NCBI RefSeq assembly: GCF_000286075.1 | Contig: NZ_AJTZ01000003.1 | Coordinates: 1-64,000, forward strand | DNA from: Streptococcus ratti FA-1 = DSM 20564 | GTDB lineage: Bacteria; Bacillota; Bacilli; Lactobacillales; Streptococcaceae | Length of the DNA stretch: 64,000 nt | Direction of reading: 5' to 3' | Part shown: piece after piece, positions 48,982 through 59,436 of the stretch | Layout of the letters: every line of letters begins with the position of its first letter | How positions within the stretch are numbered: position 1 is the stretch's first letter | Notes under the pieces: model-generated | Database searches by the model: none | Told to the model about the DNA's origin: nothing | What the model saw: the letters and a program-made list of their open reading frames with translations, nothing else | Program-made: the position numbers and the translations under genes

Positions 48982-49947
48982 ATGGTTACAAAATTAACAG
49001 ATGTTGCAGCATTAGCGGGTGTCAGTCCTACTACTGTTTCCCGCGTGATTAATAACAAAGGCTATCTTTCAAAGAAAACCATTCAAAAGGTCAATGAGGC
49101 CATGCGTGAACTCGGCTATAAACCCAATAATCTCGCCAGAAGTCTGCAGGGAAAATCATCCAAGCTGGTTGGCCTGATTTTCCCTAACATTAGCCATATC
49201 TTTTATGCCGAATTAATTGAACATTTGGAGCGCGAGCTGTTTGACAAAGGCTACAAGACCATTATCTGCAACAGTGAGCATGATTCTGACAAGGAACGCG
49301 AATACTTGGAAATGCTGGAAGCCAATCAGGTGGACGGCATTATTTCTGGCAGCCATAATTTAGGAATTCCTGATTACGACCGTGTCACTGCTCCTATTAT
49401 TTCCTTTGACCGTAATCTCTCTCCCAATATCCCTGTTGTTTCATCCGATAATTTTCAAGGCGGAGCTCTGGCTGCCCATACTTTAGAGCAGGCTGACTGC
49501 AAACGAATTGTCATGATTACCGGCAATGATGACAGCTGCTCGCCGACAGCCCTGCGCCGAACAGGCTTTAGCTCTGTCCTGCCCGATTCTTATTTCATTA
49601 ACGTTTCCAGCGACTATTCTCCCGTTCGCAAGGAAATGGAAATCAAAAATATTCTTGATCGTTTTCAGCCGGACGGTATTTTTACTTCTGATGACCTGAC
49701 AGCTATGCTGGTGATGAAAGTCGCCAATGAACTGAATATCAAGATTCCTGAAAACTTAAAATTAATCGGCTATGATGGAACTGCCTTCATTGAAAATTAT
49801 CTGCCTCAGCTGACGACCATTAAGCAGCCCATTCACGATATTGCTCAGCTGACCGTTGAGCTGCTGCTTAAAAAAATTGCAGGACAGACCATAAGTGAAA
49901 AAGAACATAAACTTCCCATAGCACTGCTATCTGGCAGGAGCATTTAA
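48982..49947 (+). CDS. scrR: LacI-family sucrose operon repressor ScrR
   Basis: The 321-residue LacI-type protein has the N-terminal HTH KLTDVAALAGVSPTTVSRVINNKGYLS, hinge helix NNLARSLQGK and a periplasmic-binding-protein-like effector domain. Position directly after scrB (3-bp gap) identifies it as the local regulator. The operator-like dyad at 47436 is the obvious target. It may also act on the second GH32 gene that converges on it. Confidence 0.93.
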   Translation: MVTKLTDVAALAGVSPTTVSRVINNKGYLSKKTIQKVNEAMRELGYKPNNLARSLQGKSSKLVGLIFPNISHIFYAELIEHLERELFDKGYKTIICNSEHDSDKEREYLEMLEANQVDGIISGSHNLGIPDYDRVTAPIISFDRNLSPNIPVVSSDNFQGGALAAHTLEQADCKRIVMITGNDDSCSPTALRRTGFSSVLPDSYFINVSSDYSPVRKEMEIKNILDRFQPDGIFTSDDLTAMLVMKVANELNIKIPENLKLIGYDGTAFIENYLPQLTTIKQPIHDIAQLTVELLLKKIAGQTISEKEHKLPIALLSGRSI

Positions 49948-49979
49948 AAACTCACAAAGCTAACGCTTTGTGAGTTTTT
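49946..49979. terminator. Bidirectional terminator between scrR and second GH32 gene
   Basis: Perfect 15-bp stem aaaaactcacaaagc / gctttgtgagttttt with a TAAC loop, providing T-runs on both strands and overlapping both stop codons. Confidence 0.88.
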
Positions 49980-51438
49980 AAATAACAAAATCATCTGTCA
50001 CCGCTGGTTTTAAGAGCCACGCCTGCAAGTCCAGATGAGAACTTGCACTGTAATAAGCTTCCTGTTTAGTAGGATACAGATGGGAGGTAAAGGTTACCTG
50101 CCCGTCATTGATAAATATTTCAACGGAGCTCTTATCAATATAGACAGCAAGCTTGGTCAGTCCATCTTCCAAGGGAACCGTTAAACACTCCCCAAGCTCT
50201 GCATTGAAATGCTGATCCATCTGACTGCGGTCAACTGTACAGAGTTTTGTTTGACTGTCATAGGAAATACAAAAACCGCCGCTGCCATCTTTCTTGCTGA
50301 ACAGTTTCAGTTCAAAGTCTTGTCCCTGATGGTTTGACACCTCCAATTCACAGACTCTAGGCAGCTCTTCATCTAAAACCACAGCCTTCTCTCGAAGCGA
50401 GGCAAGTCCTGGCACGGGCCGCTGAAGCAAGCGATTGTTTACAAGGCGCAGCTCACGCGGCAGGGTCAGACTGCCCTCCCAGTCTTCTGCTTCAGTTGGG
50501 TAGTGATTATCTGGCAGTCCCATCCAAGCTGTTAAAACAGCTCTGTCAGGGTCTCCGTTATTGGCTGCAAACTGGGCGGCGTAAAAATCAAAGCCGTAAT
50601 CCAGATGGCGATAATTTCCTTCTGCTGTGAACGTTAAGTTCTTATAATCCATTTTCCCAAGCAAATAAATATTGTGGTTAGTACTTTGGTTGCGATTCGG
50701 CAGGGTCGTGTACTGGGGTGAAAAAACTAAAACATCCTTACCAGAAATGCGCTCGATAGATGGGCACTCCCACATACCACCTAAGTCTTCAAAACCCGGA
50801 ACCCGCAGTTCACCAACAAAAGTCCAGCCTTCCAGCAAGGAATCCGAACTGTAAATTAAAACCTTCCCCTTAAGGTCTTTAGACTGGGCTCCCAAAAGAA
50901 TGTAATATTTTTGAGTTTCTTCATCATAAACAACCTTGGGATCACGCTGGTGTTCCGTATAATTTTCATGAGGGCCAAAAAGAGGCTGAGGAGCTTTAAT
51001 CAGCTCACCGGAATCTTCTAACTTGGCAACACAGGTATAGGGTGTCCGTACCCAGTCTTCATCACGATGGTTTCCTGTATAAAAAAGGTAGAGATCGTCT
51101 CCTGTCGAAAAGCCCGAACCAGAATGCACCCCTTTATTGTCATAGAAAGAATCCGGATAAATACCAACACCGCAGTTTTTCCAATGAACCAAATCTTTTG
51201 ATGCCGTATGATACCAATACTTTAAGCCGTGCACAGCACCCCACGGGCACCACTGGTAAAAAAGGTGCCAGACACCCTTATGATAAACAAAACCATTGGG
51301 ATCGCTCGATAAGCCTGTAATAGGTTGTAGATGATAAGTTTGCCTGTAATCAGATTCCTTGATACTCTCGTAAAGTCCGAGAATATCATCTGCACCTTGC
51401 AGCACACGGTAACGCTCTTCCCGCGTCCATTCCTTCAT
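49978..51438 (-). CDS. Second GH32 sucrose-6-phosphate hydrolase-like enzyme
   Basis: The 486-residue GH32 protein is related to ScrB but clearly divergent. The nucleophile motif reads SSDPNGFVYHKG (Asn of NDPNG replaced by Ser, catalytic Asp kept), with HQRDPKVVY and WECPSIERI. The length and C-terminal sandwich (AVYIDKSSVEIFINDGQVTF) are normal. No signal peptide, so the substrate is intracellular: sucrose-6-phosphate or another fructosyl sugar. It has its own strong promoter with a cre-like site and converges on scrR. Confidence 0.85.
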   Translation of the reverse strand: MKEWTREERYRVLQGADDILGLYESIKESDYRQTYHLQPITGLSSDPNGFVYHKGVWHLFYQWCPWGAVHGLKYWYHTASKDLVHWKNCGVGIYPDSFYDNKGVHSGSGFSTGDDLYLFYTGNHRDEDWVRTPYTCVAKLEDSGELIKAPQPLFGPHENYTEHQRDPKVVYDEETQKYYILLGAQSKDLKGKVLIYSSDSLLEGWTFVGELRVPGFEDLGGMWECPSIERISGKDVLVFSPQYTTLPNRNQSTNHNIYLLGKMDYKNLTFTAEGNYRHLDYGFDFYAAQFAANNGDPDRAVLTAWMGLPDNHYPTEAEDWEGSLTLPRELRLVNNRLLQRPVPGLASLREKAVVLDEELPRVCELEVSNHQGQDFELKLFSKKDGSGGFCISYDSQTKLCTVDRSQMDQHFNAELGECLTVPLEDGLTKLAVYIDKSSVEIFINDGQVTFTSHLYPTKQEAYYSASSHLDLQAWLLKPAVTDDFVI

Positions 51439-51471
51439 TTTCTTCTCCTTTGGTTAAAAACAGATACTTCC

Positions 51472-51500
51472 ATTATAACGTATGCGCTTTCATTTTTCAA
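51472..51500 (-). promoter_or_regulatory. Promoter with cre-like site for second GH32 gene
   Basis: Minus strand TTGAAA (51495-51500), 17 bp, TATAAT (51472-51477). TGAAAGCGCATACG (51479-51492), 12 of 14 cre positions, fills the spacer, so CcpA repression is likely. Confidence 0.75.
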
Positions 51501-51515
51501 TCATTCTTTTTCATA

Positions 51516-51544
51516 CAAAAACAGTGGCCGCTGCTGACCACTGT
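51516..51544 (-). terminator. Terminator upstream of the second GH32 gene
   Basis: Minus-strand stem ACAGTGG / CCACTGT followed by TTTTTG, isolating the GH32 promoter from the efp-asp23-nusB transcript. Confidence 0.7.
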
Positions 51545-51589
51545 CATAGAAACTATTTTCACCTAAATGTTGATATATTTGGTAATAGC

Positions 51590-51655
51590 AAAAAAGCCCG
51601 GCTGCTTTTTGCGCTTTGGTTAGCAGCAAAAATGTCAGCTCAGGCTCTTTATTTT
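51590..51655 (-). terminator. Terminator after nusB
   Basis: Minus-strand AGCCTGAGCTG pairs imperfectly with CAGCCGGGCT before TTTTTTG; an inner TTTTTGC / GCAAAAA stem extends it. Confidence 0.6.
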
Positions 51656-52077
51656 TTCTCAGCAATAAACTGACTTAGGACACCATTGATAAATTTACTG
51701 GATTTTTCGTCAGCATATTTTTTTGAAATTTCAATGATCTCATTCAGAGCGACACGTTCTGGGGTCTCCTCATAATATTTAATTTCATATAAGCCCAGGC
51801 GCAGCAAATTTTTATCAACTAGTGTCAGACGAGACAGCGTCCAGCCTGCTTTAAGATGCTGGGAAATACTTTTATCTAGGTCTTCTCTATACTCAGATAC
51901 CCCTTGAACTAAGGCCAGAAGGAACAAAGGCAGGTCAGCTTCTTTCACATCAGCCTTGTCATAAGTATAAGCAAAATCTGCGGCCTTGAAACTGTCACCG
52001 CCAAATTCTAAAGAAAAGAGTGCCTGAAAGGCACGTTCACGAAGATCACGTCTGGAATCAATAAATACACTAGCCAT
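51649..52077 (-). CDS. nusB: Transcription antitermination factor NusB
   Basis: RNA-binding antitermination protein, with S10 acting at rRNA boxA. The 142-residue helical protein starts [25 protein letters not shown] and has [15 protein letters not shown] and [29 protein letters not shown] 52077 overlaps the asp23 stop by 8 nt, favouring coupling; the open frame to 52095 is rejected. Confidence 0.95.
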   Translation of the reverse strand: MASVFIDSRRDLRERAFQALFSLEFGGDSFKAADFAYTYDKADVKEADLPLFLLALVQGVSEYREDLDKSISQHLKAGWTLSRLTLVDKNLLRLGLYEIKYYEETPERVALNEIIEISKKYADEKSSKFINGVLSQFIAEKK

Positions 52078-52459
52078 CAAGAAAATCCTCATCAAACAGG
52101 GTTTTCATATCAGGTTTTGGTGTTTTTTCAGGGACGATACCAACAACATGGACATTAACTGCTGAAAGACTGACTTCTGCCATATCATAAACCGCCGCCT
52201 TAACAGCTTGCTGAATCTCAATAGAAACTGCCGGTACATTAACACCGTATTGCAGATAAACATAAATATCAGCGTTAACGGTTCCGTCTTCTTCTGTCTG
52301 AAGATAAACGCCTCGTCCATGAGCAACCTTGCTAAGGCTGTCAGCTACTTTTTTATTATGAAGTGAATGGACACCTTCAACCTTGGTCGTCGCGATGCCT
52401 GTAATTACTTCAAGTACACGTGGAGAAATGACAATTTCTCCAATCATTTCATTTGCCAT
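52070..52459 (-). CDS. Asp23/Gls24 family envelope stress protein
   Basis: The 129-residue protein has the Asp23 fold: [28 protein letters not shown], then [30 protein letters not shown] and VNVHVVGI. It lies in the invariant efp-asp23-nusB cluster. Homologues are linked to envelope homeostasis, but the biochemical role is unknown. ATG 52459 is preferred to 52462 for spacing from AAGGA. Confidence 0.93.
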   Translation of the reverse strand: MANEMIGEIVISPRVLEVITGIATTKVEGVHSLHNKKVADSLSKVAHGRGVYLQTEEDGTVNADIYVYLQYGVNVPAVSIEIQQAVKAAVYDMAEVSLSAVNVHVVGIVPEKTPKPDMKTLFDEDFLDG

Positions 52460-52500
52460 CATGCTATCCTTTCTAATAAAGTTTACAAATCCGGCTTTAT

Positions 52501-53061
52501 TTAAGCACGAGAAACGTAAGTACCTTCTGCTGTATTGATAATCAGCTTCTGACCAACTTCAATGAAGTCTGGCACATTGACAACAAGACCTGTTTCAAGC
52601 GTTGCAGGTTTTCCTGAGCCTGTTACAGTTGCCCCCTTAATGGATGGCTGTGTATCCGTAACGGCCAGCTCAACAGTTGTTGGTATGGTCACACCGATAA
52701 CTTCTGTCCCGTAAAACTGAATTTTAACTTCTGAGTTTTCCAAAATGAATTTCAACTCTTCTGCCACATTGGCAACCGGAATTTCATACTGCTCATAATT
52801 TTCTGTATCCATGAAATAAGCTGTATCATCCATTTGATAAAGGTATTGAGCAGGACGTGTTTCAATGATAGCCTGTTCAAATTTTTCTTCCGGACGGTAA
52901 GTTGTATCAAAAGTCGAACCCGTACGGACATCGCGCAGTTTCATGCGCATAACAGTATTGCCTTTACCTGGTTTATGATGGCTGGCTTCAAGCACCTTAA
53001 TCAATTTACCGTCATTGGTCTCAAAAGTCATGCCAGCCTTAAGCTTACTTGCTTCAATCAT
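52501..53061 (-). CDS. efp: Translation elongation factor P
   Basis: Relieves ribosome stalling at polyproline stretches. The 186-residue protein has the KOW-like N-terminal domain with the exposed loop [21 protein letters not shown] and two OB domains ending in the signature [20 protein letters not shown]. Confidence 0.96.
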   Translation of the reverse strand: MIEASKLKAGMTFETNDGKLIKVLEASHHKPGKGNTVMRMKLRDVRTGSTFDTTYRPEEKFEQAIIETRPAQYLYQMDDTAYFMDTENYEQYEIPVANVAEELKFILENSEVKIQFYGTEVIGVTIPTTVELAVTDTQPSIKGATVTGSGKPATLETGLVVNVPDFIEVGQKLIINTAEGTYVSRA

Positions 53062-53121
53062 TTTTTCTATACCTCTTTACAAAATATTATCATCTCATTC
53101 TACCATAATGTCACAGCATTC

Positions 53122-53604
53122 TCAAATGTTTTCTGAGCCTGGCTGCTCTTGCTGCCCTAGATGAATTTCCGGTACATCATGCTGAAAATAAGGAACATTT
53201 TTAGCTTCTAACAGTTCAATGGCAAAAGGATGAGGACGGTAGGCCGTCTTATAGGTAATCTTGCTGATCCCCGCCTGCAGGAGTGCTTTAGTGCAGTTGA
53301 TACATGGAAAATGCGTGACGTAAATTTCAGTATTATTAGTCGAAATACCTTCTTTAGCACACTGAATGAGCGCGTTCATCTCAGCATGAACCGTTCGAAT
53401 ACAGTGCCCGTCTTCCATTTGATGACCAGCTTCATCACAATTATCCGTATCAGACACACCGCCATTGTAGCCCGTCGCAATGATTCGCTTATTTTTAACC
53501 AATACAGCACCGACATAAGCGCGATTGCAGGTTGAACGCTTAGAAATCAGCTCCGCATTAGCCATGAAATAATCCTGCCAGGATAGCCTTTTTGTTACCG
53601 TCAT
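53122..53604 (-). CDS. Deoxycytidylate deaminase (ComEB-like)
   Basis: Zinc-dependent deaminase, dCMP to dUMP, feeding thymidylate synthesis. The 160-residue protein has [11 protein letters not shown], the His-Glu motif [13 protein letters not shown] and the Cys pair in [14 protein letters not shown]. It is located between efp and pepQ as in related streptococci. The sequence is dCMP-deaminase-like; a link to competence is only by name. Confidence 0.92.
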   Translation of the reverse strand: MTVTKRLSWQDYFMANAELISKRSTCNRAYVGAVLVKNKRIIATGYNGGVSDTDNCDEAGHQMEDGHCIRTVHAEMNALIQCAKEGISTNNTEIYVTHFPCINCTKALLQAGISKITYKTAYRPHPFAIELLEAKNVPYFQHDVPEIHLGQQEQPGSENI

Positions 53605-53691
53605 ATAAACCCCTTCACATAAGTAAAATCAACAAAATATTTAAAAAAATTTCTCTTATTGCAAGCACCGATGATTGATGGAATAGTTTGA

Positions 53692-54756
53692 TTAATTCAA
53701 AACAATTAACTCTTTGGGTGCTAATGTCAGAACCTCACAGCCGTCCTCAGTAATAAGGAGATCATCTTCAATCCTGACACCATACTTATTCTCTAAATAA
53801 ATCCCCGGTTCATCTGTCAGAACCATCCCTGCTTTAATAGTATCATCGGATTTTCCAAAATAGGGAACCTCATGAATGTCCAGACCAATTCCATGACCGA
53901 TGCCATGCGTAAAATACGCTCCATAACCAGCTGCATCAATCACCTCACGCGCAATCTGGTCATAAGCACGATAAGTCACCCCGGCTTTAGCAGATGCAAT
54001 CAACGCCTGATTGCTCCGCAGGACAATCTCATAGACTTCCCGCTCCTGATCGCTCGCTTGTCCAATATGGACCGTCCGCGTCATGTCAGAAACATAGTGA
54101 TTATAATAGCAGCCAAAGTCAAGGGTCAGCATCTCGCCTCTTTGAATGACCTTGTCTGACGCTACTCCATGGGGCATAGCAGAGCGGTAACCCGATGCGA
54201 CAATTGTTTCAAAGGATACACCACTGGCACCGTATTTTCGCATGCGAAAATCTAAGAAATTAGCCACATCCAACTCAGTTGTTTGCCCTGGTTTAATGAA
54301 ATCAAGTACATCTAGGAAGGCTCGATCGGAAATCTGACAGGCATGACGGATGGTTTCAACTTCATCAGCATCCTTGATCATACGTAATTTTTCTACAAAA
54401 TTAGTCAGAGCAAGCAAACGGTACTCTGTAAAAGTTGCCGTTAATTCCTGATAATAAGCATAGGAAACTTCACTGTCAAAACCAATCACGGAAAGTTTAT
54501 CATCTTTGATAATCTTAGCAATTTCTGCCAGTGCTGAACGTGTTTCGATAATATCAAATCCTGTAATAGCTTGCTCAGCAAGCAGACTATAACGGGCATC
54601 TGTTAGAAAAAGACGGCGGTTTTTACTAATAAAAACTGTTCCCGCTGTTCCCCAAAAGCCTGTTAGATAATAAATATTTTTAAGATTGGTTACCAGAACT
54701 GCATCACAGCCGGCATCAGCCAGCGCAGCTTCTACTTTTTGAACTCTGTGTTTCAT
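53692..54756 (-). CDS. pepQ: Xaa-Pro dipeptidase (M24 family)
   Basis: Cytoplasmic metallopeptidase cleaving Xaa-Pro dipeptides. The 354-residue protein has a creatinase-like N-terminal domain and the M24 metal ligands in LTLDFGCYYNHYVSDMTRTV (two Asp), GIGHGIGLDIHE (His), TDEPGIYLE and GVRIEDDLLI (two Glu). Confidence 0.93.
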   Translation of the reverse strand: MKHRVQKVEAALADAGCDAVLVTNLKNIYYLTGFWGTAGTVFISKNRRLFLTDARYSLLAEQAITGFDIIETRSALAEIAKIIKDDKLSVIGFDSEVSYAYYQELTATFTEYRLLALTNFVEKLRMIKDADEVETIRHACQISDRAFLDVLDFIKPGQTTELDVANFLDFRMRKYGASGVSFETIVASGYRSAMPHGVASDKVIQRGEMLTLDFGCYYNHYVSDMTRTVHIGQASDQEREVYEIVLRSNQALIASAKAGVTYRAYDQIAREVIDAAGYGAYFTHGIGHGIGLDIHEVPYFGKSDDTIKAGMVLTDEPGIYLENKYGVRIEDDLLITEDGCEVLTLAPKELIVLN

Positions 54757-54894
54757 GAAAAGATCTCCTGTATTCTTGCTTATAAGTTTATCATGAATTT
54801 AATAGATTTAAAAGGGCCGAGAAGAATCTGTCAACAACTGGCTCTTAGAAATGAAAAGTGGGATAATATTGATAGAAACAATGGAGGTAATCAT

Positions 54895-55341
54895 ATGATT
54901 TGCAACGAATGTTATGTCGCGGAAAACAGGGCAACACCTTTACTTCATCCGAAAGAGTGCTTAGAAAATCACACGCAATACATTTGTGGAAGCTGCGGGA
55001 GATGTATTTGTATTGAACAGACCGAAAAAGGGTTACAGAGATGGCAATTCCCGTTTAAATCCCTAGAAATCGCTAAGCTTTATTTGAGAACAGCAGATTT
55101 TACCATGAAGCAGTGCTGCGGTATTTATGAAATTCAAAACAGCAACGGAAGGTTTTCTTATAAAATCTTTACAGATAAAAATACTATGCTGGCTTATCTC
55201 AAAAAGAACAAGGATAAGAGCTGTATAAGCGGCAAACCGCTCTTTTCAACATCTGATTATAGAGAATTTCCTAATACAGAAATCAGAAAACTTACGGCTG
55301 AAGAAGTTAGAAAATATTTATCCCAACAGCAACAGACATGA
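54895..55341 (+). CDS. Cysteine-rich zinc-finger-like protein of unknown function
   Basis: The 148-residue protein has clustered cysteines: CNECYV at the start, then CGSCGRCICIE and an isolated CC pair near residue 80, suggesting a zinc site. No membrane segment is seen. ATG 54895 follows GGAGG; the open frame upstream (to 54739) lies against the pepQ start and is rejected. A lysine-rich C-terminal half ends in KLTAEEVRKYLSQQQQT, possibly a partner-binding tail. It stands alone between divergent pepQ and uvrA. Confidence 0.7.
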   Translation: MICNECYVAENRATPLLHPKECLENHTQYICGSCGRCICIEQTEKGLQRWQFPFKSLEIAKLYLRTADFTMKQCCGIYEIQNSNGRFSYKIFTDKNTMLAYLKKNKDKSCISGKPLFSTSDYREFPNTEIRKLTAEEVRKYLSQQQQT

Positions 55342-55472
55342 TGCAGGACAGTTCAGCTGTCTTTGGTCAATTTATTCAATAAATGGGATTCTCACTCAGT
55401 AGAGCAAAGTGAAGGCAACAATCTATAAATTTGATTTTTAAAGAGTATAAGATAGCAGTAAAACAAAAAGAA

Positions 55473-55523
55473 ACAGGGTGGGACTTTCATGATTATAATA
55501 ATCATAAAGATCCTGCCCTTTGC
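55473..55523. terminator. Terminator downstream of uvrA
   Basis: GGGTGGGACTTTCATGAT pairs imperfectly with ATCATAAAGATCCTGCCC around a central AT-rich dyad. Minus-strand CTTTTTG follows. It fits the end of the uvrA transcript. Confidence 0.65.
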
Positions 55524-55525
55524 TG

Positions 55526-58351
55526 TTATTTTAACTTATTTTTTAAATACTGACCTGTAAAGCTGTCCGGTACTTGAGCCACCTCTTCTGGTGTTCCGGT
55601 CGCAATAACCTGACCGCCGCCAACTCCGCCTTCAGGACCTAAGTCAATAATGTGATCTGCTGTTTTAATCACATCCAAATTATGCTCAATGACTAGCACC
55701 GTATTGCCATCATCCACAAAACGCTCTAAAACTTTAAGAAGTCTGGCAATATCATCTGTATGCAGCCCAGTAGTCGGCTCATCAAGAATATAGAAGCTCT
55801 TGCCAGTCGAACGTTTATGGAGTTCACTGGCCAGTTTCATCCGCTGCGCTTCCCCGCCTGACAGAGTAGTTGCTGGCTGTCCCAGTGTCACATAGCCCAG
55901 TCCAACATCCTTGATGGTTTGGATCTTACGGGCAATCTTAGGAATAGGTGCGAAAAATTCCGCCGCATCGTTGACTGTCATATCAAGGATTTCTGCAATA
56001 TTTTTCTCCTTGTAATGAACTTCCAAGGTTTCACTGTTGTAACGGGTGCCGTGGCAGACTTCACAAGGCACATAGACATCCGGAAGGAAGTGCATTTCAA
56101 TCTTGATAATGCCATCACCCGAGCAAGCCTCGCAGCGCCCGCCTTTAACATTGAAAGAGAACCGCCCCTTCTTATAACCGCGAATTTTAGCTTCGTTAGT
56201 TTGAGCAAAGAGGTCCCGAATATCATCAAAGACACCTGTATAGGTGGCAGGATTTGATCGCGGTGTACGACCGATGGGGCTTTGGTCAATATCAATTAAA
56301 CGATCAATATGTTCAATTCCAGAAATAGACTTGTATTTACCAGGTTTTTCGGAATTACGGTTAAGCTTTTGCGCAATGACTTTCTTTAAAATACTGTTAA
56401 CAAGGGTTGATTTTCCAGAACCCGAAACACCTGTCACAGCGATAAATTTTCCAAGGGGGAATTTGACATTAATATTTTGCAGGTTATTTTCTGCTGCTCC
56501 CTTGATTTCAATGAAACGGCCCTTTCCCTTACGGCGTTCCAAAGGCAGAGGAATTTTCTTCTTGCCGGATAAATATTGGCCAGTAATGGATTTTTTATTT
56601 CTGGCAACCTGCTTAGGTGTTCCCGAAGCAACAATTTCACCACCTAAAGCACCTGCTCCCGGTCCAACATCAACCAGCCAGTCTGCTGCCATCATAGTAT
56701 CCTCGTCGTGCTCAACCACAATTAAAGTATTGCCCAGATCGCGCATTTTCTTAAGACTGGAAATGAGACGATCGTTATCTCTTTGGTGCAGACCAATAGA
56801 AGGTTCATCTAAAATATAAAGTACACCGCTTAGATTGGAGCCAATCTGCGTTGCTAAGCGAATGCGCTGACTTTCCCCTCCTGATAGAGTTCCTGCCGAG
56901 CGTGATAAAGTTAAATAATTAAGGCCAACATTATTAAGAAAAGTCAAGCGGTCCTTAATTTCTTTGACGATTGGTGTCGCGATAGTTTTTTCATTTTCTG
57001 ATAATTCCAAATGCGTCAGCAAAGCCAGATGATCTGCGATAGATAGCTCAGATACCTGACCAATATTTATCCCTTTTTCACCACCAACTCGAACACTGAG
57101 CGCTTGGTCATTGAGGCGGTAACCCTGACAAGTAGCACAGGTCAGCTCATTCATATAACCGCGCATCACATTGCGGGTGAAGTCACTGTTGGTTTCATGA
57201 TACCGCCGGCTGATGTTGCTAACAACACCTTCAAAAGGAATATCAATATCTCTGACACCGCCAAATTCATTCTCATAATGAAAATGAAATTCTTTGCCAT
57301 CCGAACCGTACAAGACAAGCTTTTTATCCTCGTTCGACAGATTTTTCCAAGGTTTATCCATATCTACAGCAAAAGCTTCCATGGCTTGTTCTAACATTTG
57401 TGGATAGTAATTTGAAGAGATAGGGTTCCAAGGAGCAAGCGCTCCTTCTCTCAACGTTTTGGTCTCATCGGGAATGACTAAATCTAAGTCCACCTCTAAT
57501 TTGATACCCAGACCGTCACAAGTTGGACAGGAACCAAAAGGTGCGTTGAAAGAAAAGAGGCGCGGTTCCAGCTCAGGTACTGTAAAGCCACATACAGGGC
57601 AGGAATAATGCTCCGAAAAGATTAATTCACTGCCATTCATAGTATCAATCATAACATAGCCATCACCTAAGCGCAGGGCTGCTTCGATAGAATCAAACAG
57701 CCGTCCGCGAATGCCCTCTTTTTGTACCAAGCGGTCAACAACTACTTCAATATTGTGCATCTTGCTTTTGGAGAGTTCTGGAACTTCTGCTATATCAAAA
57801 ATATCACCGTCAACCCGCACGCGAACATAGCCGTCCTTTTGAATCCGTTCAAAAACAGACTTATGCTGACCCTTTTTCCGTCGGACAACAGGAGCCAAAA
57901 TCTGCATGCGCGTCCGCTCAGGCAAGTTCAGCACCTGATCCACAATCTGCTCTACAGACGAAGCTGTAATCGCACCATGGCCGTTTTTACAGTAAGGCAC
58001 ACCGACTCGCGCATACAAAAGACGAAGGTAATCATTGATTTCTGTAACTGTCCCAACTGTTGAACGCGGATTTTTACTGGTCGTTTTTTGGTCTATGGAA
58101 ATGGCGGGGCTGAGACCGTCAATTGAATCCACATCGGGCTTATCCATATTTCCCAAAAACTGTCTGGCATAGGCCGACAGACTCTCAACATAACGGCGCT
58201 GACCTTCAGCGTAGATGGTATCAAATGCAAGGCTTGATTTCCCAGAGCCCGACAGGCCTGTCATAACAATCAGCTTATCACGCGGAATCTCCACATCAAT
58301 ATTTTTTAAATTATGAGCACGCGCTCCATGAATAATTAACTTGTCTTGCAT
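55526..58351 (-). CDS. uvrA: Excinuclease ABC subunit A
   Basis: Damage-recognition ATPase of nucleotide excision repair. The 941-residue protein has two ABC modules: Walker [13 protein letters not shown] and [12 protein letters not shown], and signatures [14 protein letters not shown] and [14 protein letters not shown]. It also carries zinc modules (CPVC/CPTC and CEAC/CEVC). It is divergent from corA across 131 bp. Confidence 0.97.
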   Translation of the reverse strand: MQDKLIIHGARAHNLKNIDVEIPRDKLIVMTGLSGSGKSSLAFDTIYAEGQRRYVESLSAYARQFLGNMDKPDVDSIDGLSPAISIDQKTTSKNPRSTVGTVTEINDYLRLLYARVGVPYCKNGHGAITASSVEQIVDQVLNLPERTRMQILAPVVRRKKGQHKSVFERIQKDGYVRVRVDGDIFDIAEVPELSKSKMHNIEVVVDRLVQKEGIRGRLFDSIEAALRLGDGYVMIDTMNGSELIFSEHYSCPVCGFTVPELEPRLFSFNAPFGSCPTCDGLGIKLEVDLDLVIPDETKTLREGALAPWNPISSNYYPQMLEQAMEAFAVDMDKPWKNLSNEDKKLVLYGSDGKEFHFHYENEFGGVRDIDIPFEGVVSNISRRYHETNSDFTRNVMRGYMNELTCATCQGYRLNDQALSVRVGGEKGINIGQVSELSIADHLALLTHLELSENEKTIATPIVKEIKDRLTFLNNVGLNYLTLSRSAGTLSGGESQRIRLATQIGSNLSGVLYILDEPSIGLHQRDNDRLISSLKKMRDLGNTLIVVEHDEDTMMAADWLVDVGPGAGALGGEIVASGTPKQVARNKKSITGQYLSGKKKIPLPLERRKGKGRFIEIKGAAENNLQNINVKFPLGKFIAVTGVSGSGKSTLVNSILKKVIAQKLNRNSEKPGKYKSISGIEHIDRLIDIDQSPIGRTPRSNPATYTGVFDDIRDLFAQTNEAKIRGYKKGRFSFNVKGGRCEACSGDGIIKIEMHFLPDVYVPCEVCHGTRYNSETLEVHYKEKNIAEILDMTVNDAAEFFAPIPKIARKIQTIKDVGLGYVTLGQPATTLSGGEAQRMKLASELHKRSTGKSFYILDEPTTGLHTDDIARLLKVLERFVDDGNTVLVIEHNLDVIKTADHIIDLGPEGGVGGGQVIATGTPEEVAQVPDSFTGQYLKNKLK

Positions 58352-58482
58352 AATAAATTGAGCCTTCTCTCTAATCTTATCTTTTTATTATAACAAATAT
58401 TTAAGAATCAGTTACCCCAAAATGTTTCAAATGTAGTATAATAAAACAGTATGCATTAAATAAATGAAGAGGAGGGCTTGTC

Positions 58483-59427
58483 ATGAAGCAAATGTTTCTT
58501 TCAACAGCAACAGAATTCAAAGAAATTGAAACGTTCGAGCCAGGTGCTTGGATTAATTTGGTCAACCCCTCCCAGGAAGAATCACTACAGATTGCCGAAA
58601 GATTTAACATTGATATCACAGACTTAAGAGCACCTCTCGATGTTGAAGAAACTTCCCGTGTTTCCGTTGAAGATAATTATACCCTTATTATCGTAGACGT
58701 ACCTACATCTGAAGAGCGCAATAACAGAAGTTATTATATTACAATTCCTTTAGGTATTATTGTTACAGAAACGGCTGTTATTACAACTTGTTTGGAACCC
58801 TTAACGCTCTTTGACAATTTCTTGAACCATCGGATACGCAATTTTTATACCTTTATGAAGACACGCTTTGTCTTTCAGCTCCTTTACCGAAATGCAGGAC
58901 TCTACCTGACCGCCCTGCGTTCCATCGATCGGCAAAGTGACAAAATTGAGGCTCAACTGGAAAAAGCGACACGTAACGAGCAACTGATCGATATGATGGA
59001 GCTGGAAAAATCCATTGTCTACCTGCGAGCTTCCCTCAAGCTCAATGAACGGATTGTCAAAAAACTCTCCAGCAGCACATCCAGCCTCAAAAAGTATGTT
59101 GAAGACGAGGATCTATTGGAAGACACCCTAATTGAGACCCAACAGGCCATTGAAATGGCTGGCATTTATGAAAATGTCCTTAATGTCATGACAGAAACCT
59201 CAGCCTCAATCATTTCCAACAACCAAAACACCATTATGAAGACCTTGGCGTTGATGACCATGGCGCTTGATATTCCAACCGTTATCTTTTCTGCCTATGG
59301 CATGAACTTTCAAAACAACTGGCTGCCCTTAAACGGCATGGACCATGCCTTCTGGTACATCGTTTTAATCGCAGCAGCTATGAGCTCAATCGTCGTTATC
59401 TACTTTATTAGAAAAAAATGGTTCTAA
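58483..59427 (+). CDS. corA: CorA-family magnesium/divalent cation transporter
   Basis: The 314-residue protein has a large N-terminal cytoplasmic domain, a long helical stalk and two C-terminal membrane helices. The GMN selectivity motif lies in SAYGMNFQNNW, ending with the basic YFIRKKWF. The ribosome site is GAGGAGG; a TATAAT (about 58436) lies upstream. The tandem repeat begins 10 bp after its stop. Confidence 0.94.
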   Translation: MKQMFLSTATEFKEIETFEPGAWINLVNPSQEESLQIAERFNIDITDLRAPLDVEETSRVSVEDNYTLIIVDVPTSEERNNRSYYITIPLGIIVTETAVITTCLEPLTLFDNFLNHRIRNFYTFMKTRFVFQLLYRNAGLYLTALRSIDRQSDKIEAQLEKATRNEQLIDMMELEKSIVYLRASLKLNERIVKKLSSSTSSLKKYVEDEDLLEDTLIETQQAIEMAGIYENVLNVMTETSASIISNNQNTIMKTLALMTMALDIPTVIFSAYGMNFQNNWLPLNGMDHAFWYIVLIAAAMSSIVVIYFIRKKWF

Positions 59428-59436
59428 ATGGGTAAG

